Shown here piece by piece: positions 1 to 12,046 of a DNA stretch of 64,000 nt (its first letter is position 1; the number at the start of each line of letters is the position of its first letter). The notes under the pieces were generated by a model that saw only the letters and a program-made list of their open reading frames with translations, did not search any database and had not been told where the DNA came from. The position numbers were made by a program, and so were the translations under genes. The stretch comes from Pneumocystis sp. 'macacae' (lineage: Eukaryota > Ascomycota > Pneumocystomycetes > Pneumocystales > Pneumocystaceae): contig CM030731.1 of assembly GCA_018127085.1 (NCBI GenBank), positions 372,001-436,000 of the forward strand. Direction: 5' to 3'.

Positions 1-748
1 ATAATGGCTTTTGGAGCATTTTTGTCTCTTTATTACACTATTTCAAATTTTAATATAATAAAAAAAGAATACAAAGAAATACATTCAAAGCAATAAACTT
101 CAATATACGATATTGTGTCAAAACACTTACAACGACTTCATGAAATGTCTCATCATCATGATCAATAAGAGGAATACGTTTTGCTTTAGTTAGCCGAATC
201 CTTTCACATGCTTCATAAAGACTCCGCATAGGATTGATAGAAATAGTTTCTAAAGGAGGAGCATTGATACTTTTTTCAATATCTAATCCAACCCAATCAA
301 AAACGCAGTTTCAAATCCGTAAAAATATCAATATACCTCTTAAACCATTTAATTTCAATTTTCCAATATCCTCTAAAGCCTGAAGATATGACACATTTTG
401 ATGATAGTATTGAATCACATTGATAAAATCGGAAGCCGTTAATAAACCGGCAAAAGTACAGGTCTTGGTATTCCATAAAGGCGCAGACACAATATCTAGA
501 AGATCAGAATATACTTCCAAATGAAAATCAAGTATTTACTATTCTGCGCCAATATTGTAAGACTTTTCTTAACTAAAAGCTCCGTATCTAGAACAATCAT
601 CCGAAAACTTACCGGTAGCACATCATAACATGTTTTTGACCGAATAAATCGTCGAATAGACTCCTAAAAACAAAATAAACTCTTAAAATGAATAGAAAAA
701 CCACTCATCTACAAGCGCTTCTAGTTGGAATCTATCCACTTTTTCCAT
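1..748 (-). CDS. SNF4: AMP-activated kinase gamma subunit (SNF4), 3' end outside window
   Basis: This encodes the nucleotide-sensing gamma subunit of the SNF1/AMPK energy-stress kinase, built from CBS repeats. Six exons were joined by hand: 713-748, 540-663, 337-495, 83-282 and 1-37, with GT..AG introns of 44-54 nt between them; the last exon runs off the window. The joined protein starts MEKVDRFQLEALESIRRF and contains the family strings SFRMIVLDTELLVKKSL, NNIVSAPLWNTKTCTFAGLL, DFINVIQYY, RIPLIDHDDET and VVSVLTQYRILKF, in the order seen in fission yeast and budding yeast Snf4. The start at 748 gives an N-terminus as short as the fission yeast homologue. The gene is partial only because of the window edge. 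Identification is by remembered family sequence, not by search. Confidence 0.93.
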
Positions 749-1011
749 ATAAACAAATTAATTAATACCGTTTCAACAAACTTATATCCTGCCCTATCCA
801 ACTTTTTTGCCCTAAAAAAATTCAAATTTAAAATAATTACTACGCTTTAAATGTACTTGAATCTTATAGCTATACTATTAATCGGCCAAATCTAGTATTC
901 AAGAATTTTCCAAACTCATTATTAATAATTCAATTTTCAAACATTTTTTAAAATCGAAAACCATAATTTTTACCAAAAGTAAACCATTTCTTAAAATAAA
1001 TATAAATATAA

Positions 1012-2202
1012 ATGAAAGTAATTAAAAAATTAACCAAAAATTGTAACTTTTTAAGATACAATTATTCATGCCATTTTTATAACACTTTCAAAGAACCCTT
1101 TAACAAAGGCATGACACGACTTAGTCCAAATCGGCAATTAATTGAAATCTGCGGGACGGATGCAAGAAAATTCCTTCAAAGCATGATATCTAACAATATT
1201 CCCCAATCAGGGCCAAATGTAGGTGTTTTTGCAGGATTTTTACAACCTCAGGTATTAAATAAAATATTTAACAGTTTACTAATTTTTAGGGACGAATCTT
1301 ATGTGATGTTTTTATATATCCAGTTGCACATAACACTATATGGAGAGAGAATAAAGGTGGACAGTACAAAAATAACGAAGAAGCGTTTTTTATTGAATGT
1401 GATTCACAAAGTGTAGAAAATTTGGTAGATCATTTAAAACGTTATAAACTTCGTTCAAAATTATCATTACGCTTAGTAAATAGTGAAGAATGGAATATCT
1501 GGTCGTCGTGGGGAATAGATCTATCTGAAGATTACCAAAAAAATGAAATAATTGGATGTCGTGACTATCGTGCACCTGGATTGGGTAGAAGAGATATCTT
1601 ACCAGGTAATATTAAACCTGAATTTGAAGTGGATGAGATACCCCCGGAAAATTATAAAATAAGAAGATATCTTTATGGAGTTCCAGAAGGACCTAATGAA
1701 ATTTTTGAAAATATTGCATTTCCTATCGAAAGTTGTATTGACTATATGGGTGGAAGTATTTTTTAGCCTTTATACATTAGAAAAAGTTAATATATTAATA
1801 GTTAACTTTTATAAAGGATGCTACATTGGTCAAGAACTTACAACAAGAATCTATCATACTGGAGTTGTAAGAAAACGAATCGTTCCTATCTCTTTATACA
1901 ACACCAACAACTCGCCACCATCCACACTTGAGTATATTCCATCTACAAAAATTCGTATACCTATGAAAGCAAGCGCCATTGTAAGGCAAGATGCTAAAGA
2001 AAAAAATGTGGGAAAATTTTGTTCAGGAATAGGAAATATTGGATTAGGACTTATGCGCTTAGATAGCATATTTACTGAAGATGAAAAGGACAAAAAATGC
2101 ATCATTAACTATATAGATGAACATAACAATAACTGCGCTATCGGCGTCAAAGCCTTTCAACCATGGTGGTGGCCTCCAAAACAAATTAGTAATTATTGTT
2201 AA
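1012..2202 (+). CDS. IBA57: mitochondrial Fe-S cluster assembly factor IBA57 (CAF17)
   Basis: This is a folate-binding, GcvT-like protein that acts late in mitochondrial [4Fe-4S] cluster assembly with Isa1/Isa2. Three exons: 1012-1251, 1290-1755 and 1802-2202. The spliced protein has an N-terminus rich in Lys, Asn and aromatic residues and poor in acid, fitting a mitochondrial targeting signal. It then has LIEICGTDARKFLQSMISN near residues 43-62, GRILCDVFIYPV after the first junction, and the family signature KGCYIGQELTTRIYHTGVVRKR after the second. Both introns (38 and 46 nt) are GT..AG and restore frame exactly, so the apparent frame changes are introns rather than damage. It ends convergently 150 bases from TCTP. 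The start at 1012 is the first ATG in frame; an internal Met near 1111 is possible. Confidence 0.93.
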
Positions 2203-2352
2203 CTATACATTTTATTTGAAAGGAAAAAAATTAATCAAAATATATTTTATTTTAAATAGAAAATAAATCAAAAGTTTTATCTCAAAAATATTATTTTTTT
2301 ACATATTTTAGTCCATTCAATATAAAGTACATTTTATTCTACTCAATTTAAT

Positions 2353-3036
2353 TTAAAGTTTTTCTTCTTTAAGACCATCCTTAAAAAATATCATATATGG
2401 AGTAATTCCATCCTCACGATAATTTAATAATACTACCATTCCTACACTCATCAGGACACATCTATTCAAATAAAACCAACCATCTGGATTCATGCTTTCA
2501 CCCACATAAAACTCATAATCTTTAAAATTAGCAAGAATCTTTTTAACAAATGTCGTAACTCCTTTCTCAAATGCTTCAACTCGGCTAGGAAAATTCATCT
2601 GTAAATGTTCCCTATATACGTATACATAATACTTCAATCTGTAAACAACACATAATTACCTAAGCTTCTTCACGTATCCTCTGATTTACAAATCAATTTT
2701 ATACATAAAAACATAAATCAATTTTACTTAAGATAAAGTTGATAATCCTTCTTTGTATATGAAGTAGGAACCAAACGAAAAGAATAAATAACATTGTTCA
2801 CTGTTTCTACACCATCTTCTAGGATTTCTTCATTTTCTTCAGTAGATGGGCTATATAAAACATTAATATAAGTAAAAACAAATAACGAGTATTTACTTGG
2901 CACCAATATCGACTTCTCCTGGTTTAATCTGAACCATATCACAATTAACTTCATATACCACATCATCAACAACTTTCAAAGAATATGCGTCAGAAATAAG
3001 CTCATCACCACTTATAACATCTTTATAAAGAAGCAT
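2353..3036 (-). CDS. TMA19: translationally controlled tumour protein homologue (TCTP/Tma19)
   Basis: TCTP is a small, abundant cytosolic protein associated with ribosomes and microtubules and involved in growth control and stress. Five exons: 2897-3036, 2728-2850, 2660-2680, 2481-2611 and 2353-2441. The start MLLYKDVISGDELISDAY is the classical TCTP N-terminus; EFYVGESMNPDG and NYREDGITPYMIFFKDGL are the TCTP signatures near the C-terminus. Exon 3 is a 21-nt microexon encoding GYVKKL plus split codons. Including it and ending the next intron at 2612 gives exactly the 33 residues expected between the KK and FEKG landmarks in yeast TCTP; skipping it, or using the nearer acceptor at 2639, gives a wrong spacing. 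The protein is of normal family length. Confidence 0.95.
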
Positions 3037-3308
3037 TTTTAATAATTTTTTCTGGTTGTTCTCGTCGAAAATTAAAAAATTTATAAAAAACAGTTTTCTA
3101 AACATCATATAAAACTAATCAAAGAATACGCTTTTTTAAATAAAAAATATAAAATGGAGTAAAAAGGAACTATAAAAAACATTTATTTTCACAACAGAAA
3201 ACACCATTTTTATCTAAAAAAAATAACTAATATTTTAAAATATTAATTCTATAAATAGCCAATAACTTCAAAAAATTGAACAATGAAACAATTACTTTTC
3301 AGCTGGAA

Positions 3309-5238
3309 ATGATTGAAGGAGAAGCAGAATCGTCATTTGCATATACTTCTCTTTTTTCTTTACAGGTTGCAAAATAATACATTTTTTAATATTTATTTAT
3401 ATAATAGAAAAAAATACGCCATTTAAAAGGTCTATCTATAAGAAATATCACATTTGAACAACCATGCAAGCATCCTATATCTTTTAAAACGCAAACATGC
3501 AATACATATGATGATACAATATCTCGCAGACCAGAGAATCATATTAAACAATATAACCTAAAGGATAGAGAAAATGATTCTGTATTAGATATTAATATTT
3601 CAGAGACAAAACAAGAATCTTTATCTTCACATGAATTAAAACGACATAATACGAAAGGTAGCCTAGTAGCCTATGAAGAATCATTATTACGTTTAGTACG
3701 CTTAGAAAATGCATTAAAAACTTACCTTGTGGATACTTTTTTTACACTTCATATTGATAATATTGGTATTTATATAAGAATATTGATAATATATTAACTG
3801 TTTAGAACATCCGTTATATATTAGTGAAATTGTTAGTAAAACAATGGTTATTATTCTTTTATATTCTATTTATGTGCTAAAATTCTATACATAGAATCCG
3901 GATTTTTTCTCTTTTGATTTTTCACTACTAAAAGCAGCATTTGGTCGTTTATCTTCTTTTATAATATGCATTTGGATATCAAACCAAGGATCTTTTCAAT
4001 TGTTAATGAAACAATCAATACAGCTTCAATCTTTAAACTACATTGGAGAGAATGTATAAATATAATATCCTATCTATTATTTTTTTGATATTTAAATAGC
4101 TGCATTCTTTCAAATCAACTTTTCCGCAAAATTGCGTAATTTTAAAATTTAATGATGGATATTATTCATGTGATAACTTAAAATACCAACCTTTATATTT
4201 ATCTATTAACTTTTCAAAAGTATTTTCATCACTTATACTATTGATTTACTAATAATAAAAGACTAAAGAATGTTATTCATATAACGATATTATGAAGTTA
4301 AATACGTTAGAAAAATGTATTTGGGATGCCAATAATTCTAAAAAAACATTAACAATGTCTCTCGAAAAATACTTAGATAAATATTACAAAATATTCGAAA
4401 TTCAGAAACAAAAAAACAAATCATCTAAACACTTGACGGAATTAGAAGATACAATCATTCTTGAAAATAAAAAATTAAAAGAAGGTACATTATTTTTTTG
4501 CCATTTGATATCTTAAATTTATTTAATTTAGCTGAAAAATATAAGCATTTGCTTCAAAAAAGTTTAAATGCAAGGCGAGAATCTATGAAAATAAGTTATA
4601 AAAATCAACAAAATGTTGCCAATTATCTTGAAGATGCAAAAAAAACTCTTCAATATAGGAAAGCAACCTTACATCAAATCCTAAATAAAATATCAATGCA
4701 TCGGTCTCGTATTATAGCTGAACTACACAATATTTTCCCTATAGAACCTATTATTGGTAAGCCTTTTGATTTCACAATTTGCAATCTTTTACTTCCAAAC
4801 ACAAATCATTATAAGTATGATCAGGATCATGTTGCAGCAGGTTTAGGATATACAGCACATTTAATATATTTACTATCTTTTTATTTAAGAATCCCTTTAA
4901 GATATCCTATTCGACCTATGTGTAGTCGTGCTGTTATTGAAGATCCTATTAATACTCTGCATGGTTCTAAAACGTAACTATGGATTATTTTCTTATAAAT
5001 TTTTAATAATAAAAGTAGTTTTCCTTTATGGTTAAAAGGACAGGATCATTCTCAATTTGATTTCGGTATATTCCTTTTAAATAAAAACATAGAACAGGTG
5101 AATTTTTATAAACTATATCAATAAATTAACATGGATTAGCTTATGAATTCACAATCTCTAATTGTAACGAATTTGCGGCATACCCTTCCAAATTGTAAGT
5201 GTCTTTTATTGTATATAATTTCACATTTGTCTTCATAA
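3309..5238 (+). CDS. VPS38: UVRAG/Vps38-like subunit of the Vps34 PI3-kinase complex
   Basis: This is likely the complex II subunit that directs Vps34-Vps15-Beclin to endosomes and vacuolar sorting. About eight short exons join in frame. Exon 1 (3309-3365) gives MIEGEAESSFAYTSLFSLQ, followed by KKIRHLKGLSIRNITF, typical of UVRAG N-termini. A middle C2-like part includes HPLYISEIVSKTMNPDFFSF. A Lys/Glu-rich coiled coil starting at MKLNTLEKCIWDANN (from 4292) leads to the ATG14/UVRAG C-terminal block GLGYTAHLIYLLSFYLRIPLRYPI, then FGIFLLNKNIEQ and LMNSQSLIVTNLRHTLPN. The stop at 5238 is directly readable. Fungal Atg14 shares the C-terminal block, but the C2-like segment and the absence of N-terminal CxxC pairs favour UVRAG/Vps38. 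Confidence 0.82.
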
Positions 5239-6067
5239 AATTTTAAAATAATAATTTCTGATTATAAAAACATTTTTGTATTATTATTAAATATTCCTAA
5301 ACATTTATTTTTATATATCAATCTATATACATTATTTCCAGATAAAATCCTTAAAATTAAAAAATTAAACATTTGAAACATTCAACATTGATACTATTAA
5401 GTCATCAATATTAAAATTAGGAACCCAAAATATTCTTTTAACTATAAATAAAGAAATATCCTATAAATTTTTAATTAAAATCAATACATTTCTTTAAACT
5501 AATTGATTATAAAATATTATTCTCATTATACAAGGATAAAATCGAACATCTATTTCAATTTCTAAATTCAAATTATAAAAAACATTAGCTCAAATCCTGA
5601 ATATATAATATATAAATAATATGCATTTTTTATATACATTTGACACAATGACCCCAGATAAGTTAACCATGAAACAATAAAATTAAAACTATATAATAAA
5701 TATTATACATATATCTTAAACATAAGCACCTTCCTAACATAAATAAATCATACTTAAAACAACAATAGTATAAATGTTAATGATCATATTTTTTGTTTTA
5801 AAAATTCAATTACAATGTATATAAACAAATCTTTTAAAAATTTAACAGATAAATCCTTAAACATAAGCAAAACAATTCATCATAATATGCAGAAAAATAT
5901 TAACCGACTCAAAACCCGAAGACAAACAAGAATCATGTTAATAAATTAAACACATAGAAAGTGTTTATAATAACTTGATTTATACCCATATAAAAAAGTA
6001 AAAAACCACTAACATTGGATAATTTAAATTAGTATATATGTTGCAAAAAAAAATATAAAAATATATT
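5239..6067. other. AT-rich intergenic stretch between convergent gene ends
   Basis: No open frame of useful length or recognisable element is visible. It lies between the 3' ends of the UVRAG-like gene and LCB2 and must contain both polyadenylation regions; many AATAAA-like strings occur but none stands out. Confidence 0.6.
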
Positions 6068-8301
6068 TTAATCTTTAACATCTTCTACTCCTCGTTCAAT
6101 AACATCTTTGAGATGCCAACGTGGAGGAGGATGATATACTTTATAAGCACCACTAAGAACATATTCCATATGCTTTAGCCCAATATCTTCACCAGCAATT
6201 CCACTACTGTTTTTAAGCTGAAGTAAATCGCCTGAACACATAAGCAACAATATTTAACATACATTTTCCATACCAACTTCATCACATGCAGCTAAAAGTC
6301 TATCTAAATCATCCTTATTATGAGATGCAGAAACACAAAACCGAACTCGTGATTCTACAAGAGGAGTTGCAGGATAACCTACAACAACAACAGCAATTTT
6401 CCGTTCTAACATTAAACGAGAAAAAGCAGGCATTTTTCCAGGATTGTATAAAAGTATCCTAAAATCAATAAAAATTTGGTAATTAAAATTTTCAAACATA
6501 AACATACGGTACAATAGGAGAATCATCATGCCCATAAACAATAAAACCCAAACGTTTAAGCCCAAGACGAAGATATCGACTATTAAATGCAAGACGCTGT
6601 AAACGAATTTTTCCTTCATTTTGGGTCTCATCAAGAATCATATTAATACTAGAAATAATCTGAGAGACTACTATAGGACTCATTGACTCCGAGAAAAGAG
6701 ACCCGGCATTAAGAAACCGCAATTTATCAATTATATGCTTATCTGCTGCTATATACCCCCCAGAGGCACCGAAAGACTTAGTAAACGTGCCCATTAAAAT
6801 ATCAACTTCAGACGGATCAATAGAGAAATAATCACATACACCTCGTCCATGAGGCCCAATAGCTCCAATACTATGCGCTTCATCTATATACAAATAAAAC
6901 TAAAATAATCAATAGAAAAAAAAATATTTAAAATTAATACTTTGTATCTTTTCTTTAATGCAATAAGACCGGGTAAATTGCAAAGTGTGCCTTCCATAGA
7001 ATATAATCCTTCTACAATAACAAGAATTTTTTTCCAAGGTCTATGCGTTCGATACTGACCCTGAGAAATGCATTCTCTTAACAACTTCTCCAAATCATCC
7101 ATATTATTGTGTTTAAACATTCTAATACTTGCTCCAGAAAGACGAGAACCAAAACGGATAGATGAATGATTAAGCTCATCAGATATTATAAGACATCCTT
7201 TGGATACAAGAGCAGAAAACAATGTTGCATTTGTAGCGAACCCCATACTATATATTGTTGCAGCAGGCTTTCCAACAAATCGAGCAACCAATGCTTCACA
7301 TTGTACATGTAAATCAAGAGTACCTAGAAATAATATATATTACATAGAATATATATGACAATTAAAAATACCAGCATCAGATCTAGCTCCACAACTACTA
7401 AACTTCCACTTTTTAATAACCTCTTCAACAAAGTCAGCACAAGGACCATTACTCTGTGCAAAACCCAAATAATTATATGAAGAAAGGTTTAAGCATTCAA
7501 CAAAATTTCCAGTAAAAGTAAAAGTTTTATTATAATCATAACTAACACGCTCAATTAATGTAACCATTCTACCTGGTACACCAGTAGTAGGCCTACTAAA
7601 GCAATCATTTAAACGCATTTTAAGACGTCTAATATAAAAGTTATCAAAGTCAGAATTAAGAGCGGCGTATCCCTATTTCCAAGTAAATTTAAATATGCAA
7701 TAATATCTAAAAAGAACATAATTACATCATGTGCACGCAAATGACAATATTTCTGTTTTTTAAACCTCTTGCCAAAAAAATCACGTATATGCCCCAATAT
7801 AATAAGAATAAGATAAGAAAAATACGTTGTAATAAGATAATAATATGAAGGAGCATCTTCAATCATTGGAGGAACCGGTTTACCTTTAGGATGTTGAGAA
7901 ATAAACAAATGTGATGGATGTAAAAGAGGAGCAAACTGTGATGCCTTATTACTACGTAACTCACTCTTACATATCTTTATTAGAGGCTTTAACTGAAGAT
8001 CAACACGCTTTCTTTCATTTTTCAGATGCTTTTCATCTTTATAAAAACCAACATTTGAAAAATTAGAAGACAATGAAGTATCAGAAAATAATGTATCGCG
8101 ATGACTTAAAATAGAATCGTCACTTCTAGAAAAACCAAATGTACTGCTTGACAAAAACTGAGCAAATCCTCTATGTGAAGATGAAAAAAAAGACATAAGT
8201 CTCGATCCTTTGTTAAAAAGTGAGGACTGTTTATGACGTAATAAAAGTGCTGCATTAGTTACATTCTCAGAAGAAGTACTACGCCGCACTTTACGAGGCA
8301 T
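6068..8301 (-). CDS. LCB2: serine palmitoyltransferase subunit 2 (LCB2)
   Basis: This catalytic PLP-dependent subunit condenses serine with palmitoyl-CoA at the ER, the first step of sphingolipid synthesis. Exon 1 (7726-8301) encodes a Ser-rich N-terminus and a membrane segment ([18 protein letters not shown]). It joins exon 2 at 7672, restoring [20 protein letters not shown]. Further exons carry [51 protein letters not shown] and the PLP-lysine motif [18 protein letters not shown]. The C-terminus has [20 protein letters not shown] and ends with [15 protein letters not shown]. Introns are 40-55 nt. The N-terminal reading frame looks like a separate gene until the 53-nt intron at 7673-7725 is removed. 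Length and domain order match fungal Lcb2. Confidence 0.95.
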
Positions 8302-9467
8302 AACCGTATTGCTCTTAATAAAAAATATGATTTAATTAATAAAACAATTTTTTAATTTCAATAAAAATTTCGATATTTTTCAAAAGCTCTAACGATGTGA
8401 ATAAATAATACTCAAAAATATATAAAACAAACTGTGATTTCTAATATACAGAATAAAAGTAATAATATAATAGCTATAATATTTATGATATTTATATAAA
8501 GAATATTTAAAGTATTTTTTTATAAAAAATAGAATATAAATTTATCAATAATCTTATATGAACTCCAGTTAAGTATATTCATATGTATATTATACTTTAA
8601 ATATAATATATTCAATAAAATACCTTTATAGGCCATATTAGATATTTTATAAACAAATATACCAATTTTTTTTTCAAAAATATATTTATATTTATATTTT
8701 TTTAATATACTTAAAATTTTATATTATCAAATTCAATATTCTTACTCAAAACTAATACATGAGCAGACATACATATAACTAATAATTTAAAAAAATAATT
8801 AGACATATATTTGAATAGAAGATGAATTGACTCTAAAGAAAATACATTTTAAAAACTACTCTAATCTGCATTATCCTACTATTATCAAATAAAAACTATC
8901 ATAATTAATGATAAAACTACATCCAAAATCCAACGAGTCAACCTTTAACAATTTGTTGTGCCTACATGTATAAATATCTATATCAAAAATATTACCATTT
9001 TATTGAAATAACTTTTATCATTATTATTTCTAATACAAATATATATTATCTACTTACCAGCCTCTCAAAACCTCATTTACATCTCATCCAAATATTTCAA
9101 AATAACTGTAATATATATAAAATATATCTTTTTTATAAAGTAACTCACTTAAACCATAAAATATTCACTTAATTCGTTAATTTTTATTTTGAACCCAAAA
9201 TTCATCTCTTTTATGTATAGTTATCAACTAAATTTATAAGCTCTATATTGACATTTTACTACAACCAACCTCCATAGCAACCCATTCTGTTTATTATAAA
9301 AAGCACAACTAATAGAAATAATAAAGGACAAAGATAAAATAGATTTAGAGTTTCAAGGCAATTCCTAATATCATATGTTTTCTCTGCATTTTTCTAGTTT
9401 CTTTTAAAAGTCCCTCTAAAATTTATATCTGTTTTTTTGTATATTTTTTTGGATTTGTCACAAAAAT
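8302..9467. other. AT-rich intergenic stretch between divergent genes
   Basis: This contains the promoters of LCB2 (minus) and the Ser-rich protein (plus). A short open frame at 8966-9172 has a composition expected from chance in this AT-rich sequence, and I do not call it a gene. No motif could be assigned. Confidence 0.6.
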
Positions 9468-11453
9468 ATGGCAGCAGCAAGCGTTGTACAAAACTGGACA
9501 ACTGAACAGCCACAATCGTCATCTCGAATGCCAAAATCACGAATATCGTTTCTACATGCTTATTCTCATTACAATAAGTCAGATCATAACACAAGTCATT
9601 ATGGATTTTCTCGTAACGGAAACATGCCAATTTCTGACAGATTGCAAGGTATTTCTTAATTATACTATTTTAGAACATATACATGTACTAATTTAATATA
9701 TAGATAATCGCTATGGCATAGCTCATCCTTTATTACGCGTTGATTTCCGTTCAGCATCAGCCATTAATATGAATAATATTCATATGCAACATCATCGTCC
9801 ATATGCATCTGTATTTTCTCCAGGGTATCTTCGAAAAGAACTTCAACGTTCTATTCATTCTAAAGAACGTCCTTTAATGCCATCTGTTCATTCTTTACAT
9901 CATGTTCATCGACGATCTTCAGGGAAATATCCTTTAGATAAACGTTTAGGAGTCCCTCATACTAATAAAAATCACGGAAATCCATTTTCCAATACACCAA
10001 TCTCCTCTATTTATAATACTAATACTCATATTTCTAATGGTACCTTTCAAACAGAAGATACACAGATTCTTCATTATTCTAGCAAGATAAATAATACACA
10101 AATATTTCCAAAAACATCTAAAAATACGGAACTAAAGTCTCTTACTTCATTTACTGATAATGGAAAAAATGCATCTTCACATTCATTTAATGAGAATATA
10201 GAACAAAGTATTAACAATAATTCCCATAAAATAAAAAACTTAGAAGCAGAAGCTATTTCACAACATAGTAAAGACTTTTTTTCTCCCGAAACAGATAGCA
10301 ATGAATATAATTCTATCCAAAACAATCAGCCTTCACAAGCAAAATCTCTTAAAGCAAAAATTTTAAAAGCATTATCTTTTTCATCATTACAACCATTAGA
10401 AACTACTGGCGCAAATAATGCAGATCGCATAAAAAGTCATACATACACACCAAATACACCAAACAATACCACCCAGTCTGGTAATATAGATATCAATTCT
10501 GATATATATTTTTCAAGAAAAACATCATCAGACAATGTTTCAATATCATCAACAGCATCATCTGCAAGTATAATGTTAAGAAAAATAAGTAAAGAAGGAA
10601 AAGGAATGCTTAAAAAATCAAAAAAAACGTTATCAAATATTCTAAGAAATAGCTTACACTTTGAAAACACCAAAGCTACAATATCTAAGGAATGTAAGAA
10701 AAATATAATAAATAATATCAATGAAACTACTGTAAAAATAAAAGGTATACGCGATTCTCTTCGAATTGAGACAAAAAATTCCGAAAATACAGAAAATGAA
10801 GATAATAATTTATCATCTATTAATTTTGATACTCATACAAAAGAACAAAATGAAAATATATATATAGAAAAAAATGATTCTGAATGTAAATTGGCATATG
10901 GAAATATTTCTATAAATACTACAACAAATGATTCTATTAAAGGAAATGAAAATGATCAGCCTACATATTTTAAACCCTTTCCTAATACTAAAAAAGGAAT
11001 CCTCAAATGTATTAGCCTAAACTCATGTAATTTACTAATTGAATTAGATACTGATTGGTCATCAACAATACCAAGTTTTAAATCATCGCATTCACTAACT
11101 GATCTTACAATTGAATTTACGCCCCCAACTCCTTTAGAATTAGTTACGTTTGATGACATTCCTAATACATTATCAACAGAAACATCTATTACCAAAAATA
11201 CAAAATCACTTAGTTTTTCACCTAAAATAACAATTTATGATACATGGCCTTCATTCGAATACGATAGAAGAGGAGAAATTGCAACATGCAATCGACTGAC
11301 TCCAATCCTAGCACAGCGTATTAAAGAAGAACTTAATACATATAAACTTGATGAAATGGTAATAATTTTGAGCTTAATTTTATTTATAAATAACTCATTA
11401 TATTTTAGATTGTACATGAACAAAGTCGAAAATTTACCCATTTTTTCAACTAA
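9468..11453 (+). CDS. Ser/Asn-rich protein with conserved fungal C-terminal tail, possibly Bni4-like
   Basis: The biochemical role is unknown. Three exons: 9468-9648, 9704-11358 and 11409-11453, about 626 residues. Most of the chain is low-complexity Ser/Asn/Thr/Lys with no membrane segment. The last part is different: FEYDRRGEIATCNRLTPI, LAQRIKEELNTYKLDEM and, after the final intron, IVHEQSRKFTHFFN at the end. I recall a similar tail (an Arg-rich turn, an LAQxIKEELNxxKxxEM helix and VHxxSRxxTHFF) in fungal proteins of the Bni4 type. In budding yeast these recruit the Glc7 phosphatase to the bud neck for septum and chitin-ring placement. A basic patch KEGKGMLKKSKKTLSNILRN lies mid-protein. 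The Bni4 assignment is a guess; the gene structure is firmer because the last intron restores the conserved tail. Confidence 0.6.
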
Positions 11454-11927
11454 AAACTAAATTTATTCTATGGTATTTATTTTAAATCCAAAATAACAAT
11501 AGAATGCATATTTTTTTATACCTATTACAGTTTATATTGAAAATAAATCATTTTTGAGCTTTTTTTTAAACATTATAATCAGTAATATATCTATTTTTAG
11601 GGTTATTAATTTACTATACAGTTGTATTTTCACAAATGTATAGTATAATATTTGAATACTTTTCGTGCTTTTGATGTGTTAAAACAACTATCTTAGTAAT
11701 TTTTGATCCATAATATATTGGCATCCATTTAAAGTACTCAAATATTTAAATTTTTTTTTTTTTGAAATAAAAATTTCCTAACTTAAAAATAACTCATCAG
11801 TTTTATCCTTCAATCTATATAAAAACATAGACAATGTGTACAATATGCACGTATAACCTGTACAGTGTACATAAATAAGATATATATTAGACTTTATTAG
11901 CTCCATATTTGAACTGTCACTCATAAA

Positions 11928-11985
11928 CCTAACCCTGAAATATTGGTATTAAGAAAAACAAAAATCTTAAATTCTATAGGGTTAG
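11928..11985. promoter_or_regulatory. inverted pair of telomere-like boxes in the eS1 promoter
   Basis: CCTAACCCT at 11928-11936 and AGGGTTAG at 11978-11985 face each other about 112 and 65 bases upstream of the eS1 start codon. A CTGTCAC element (11914-11920) lies just before. Ribosomal-protein promoters in fission yeast use HomolD (CAGTCAC-type) and HomolE (ACCCTACCCTA-type) boxes, and Tbf1-type factors bind TTAGGG in several fungi. The match is by eye; function is inferred. Confidence 0.5.
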
Positions 11986-12046
11986 ATTGAAATAATTAAA
12001 AAACGGTCTCAACGAAAGTCTCCAAAAAACATTTAACAGATCAACC

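Noticed and set aside
1012..1766. Frameshifted IBA57 pseudogene
   Set aside because: The frame changes are two canonical introns; the spliced protein is intact.
2639..2659. 21-nt intron in TCTP
   Set aside because: Too short to splice and gives wrong spacing; the next acceptor at 2612 makes a 48-nt intron and the expected protein.
7609..8301. Separate gene with membrane segment
   Set aside because: It is exon 1 of LCB2; removing a 53-nt intron joins it to [12 protein letters not shown].
8966..9172. Small plus-strand gene before the Ser-rich protein
   Set aside because: Composition (Ile, Tyr, Asn, Leu) is what random AT-rich DNA gives; no splice or motif support.
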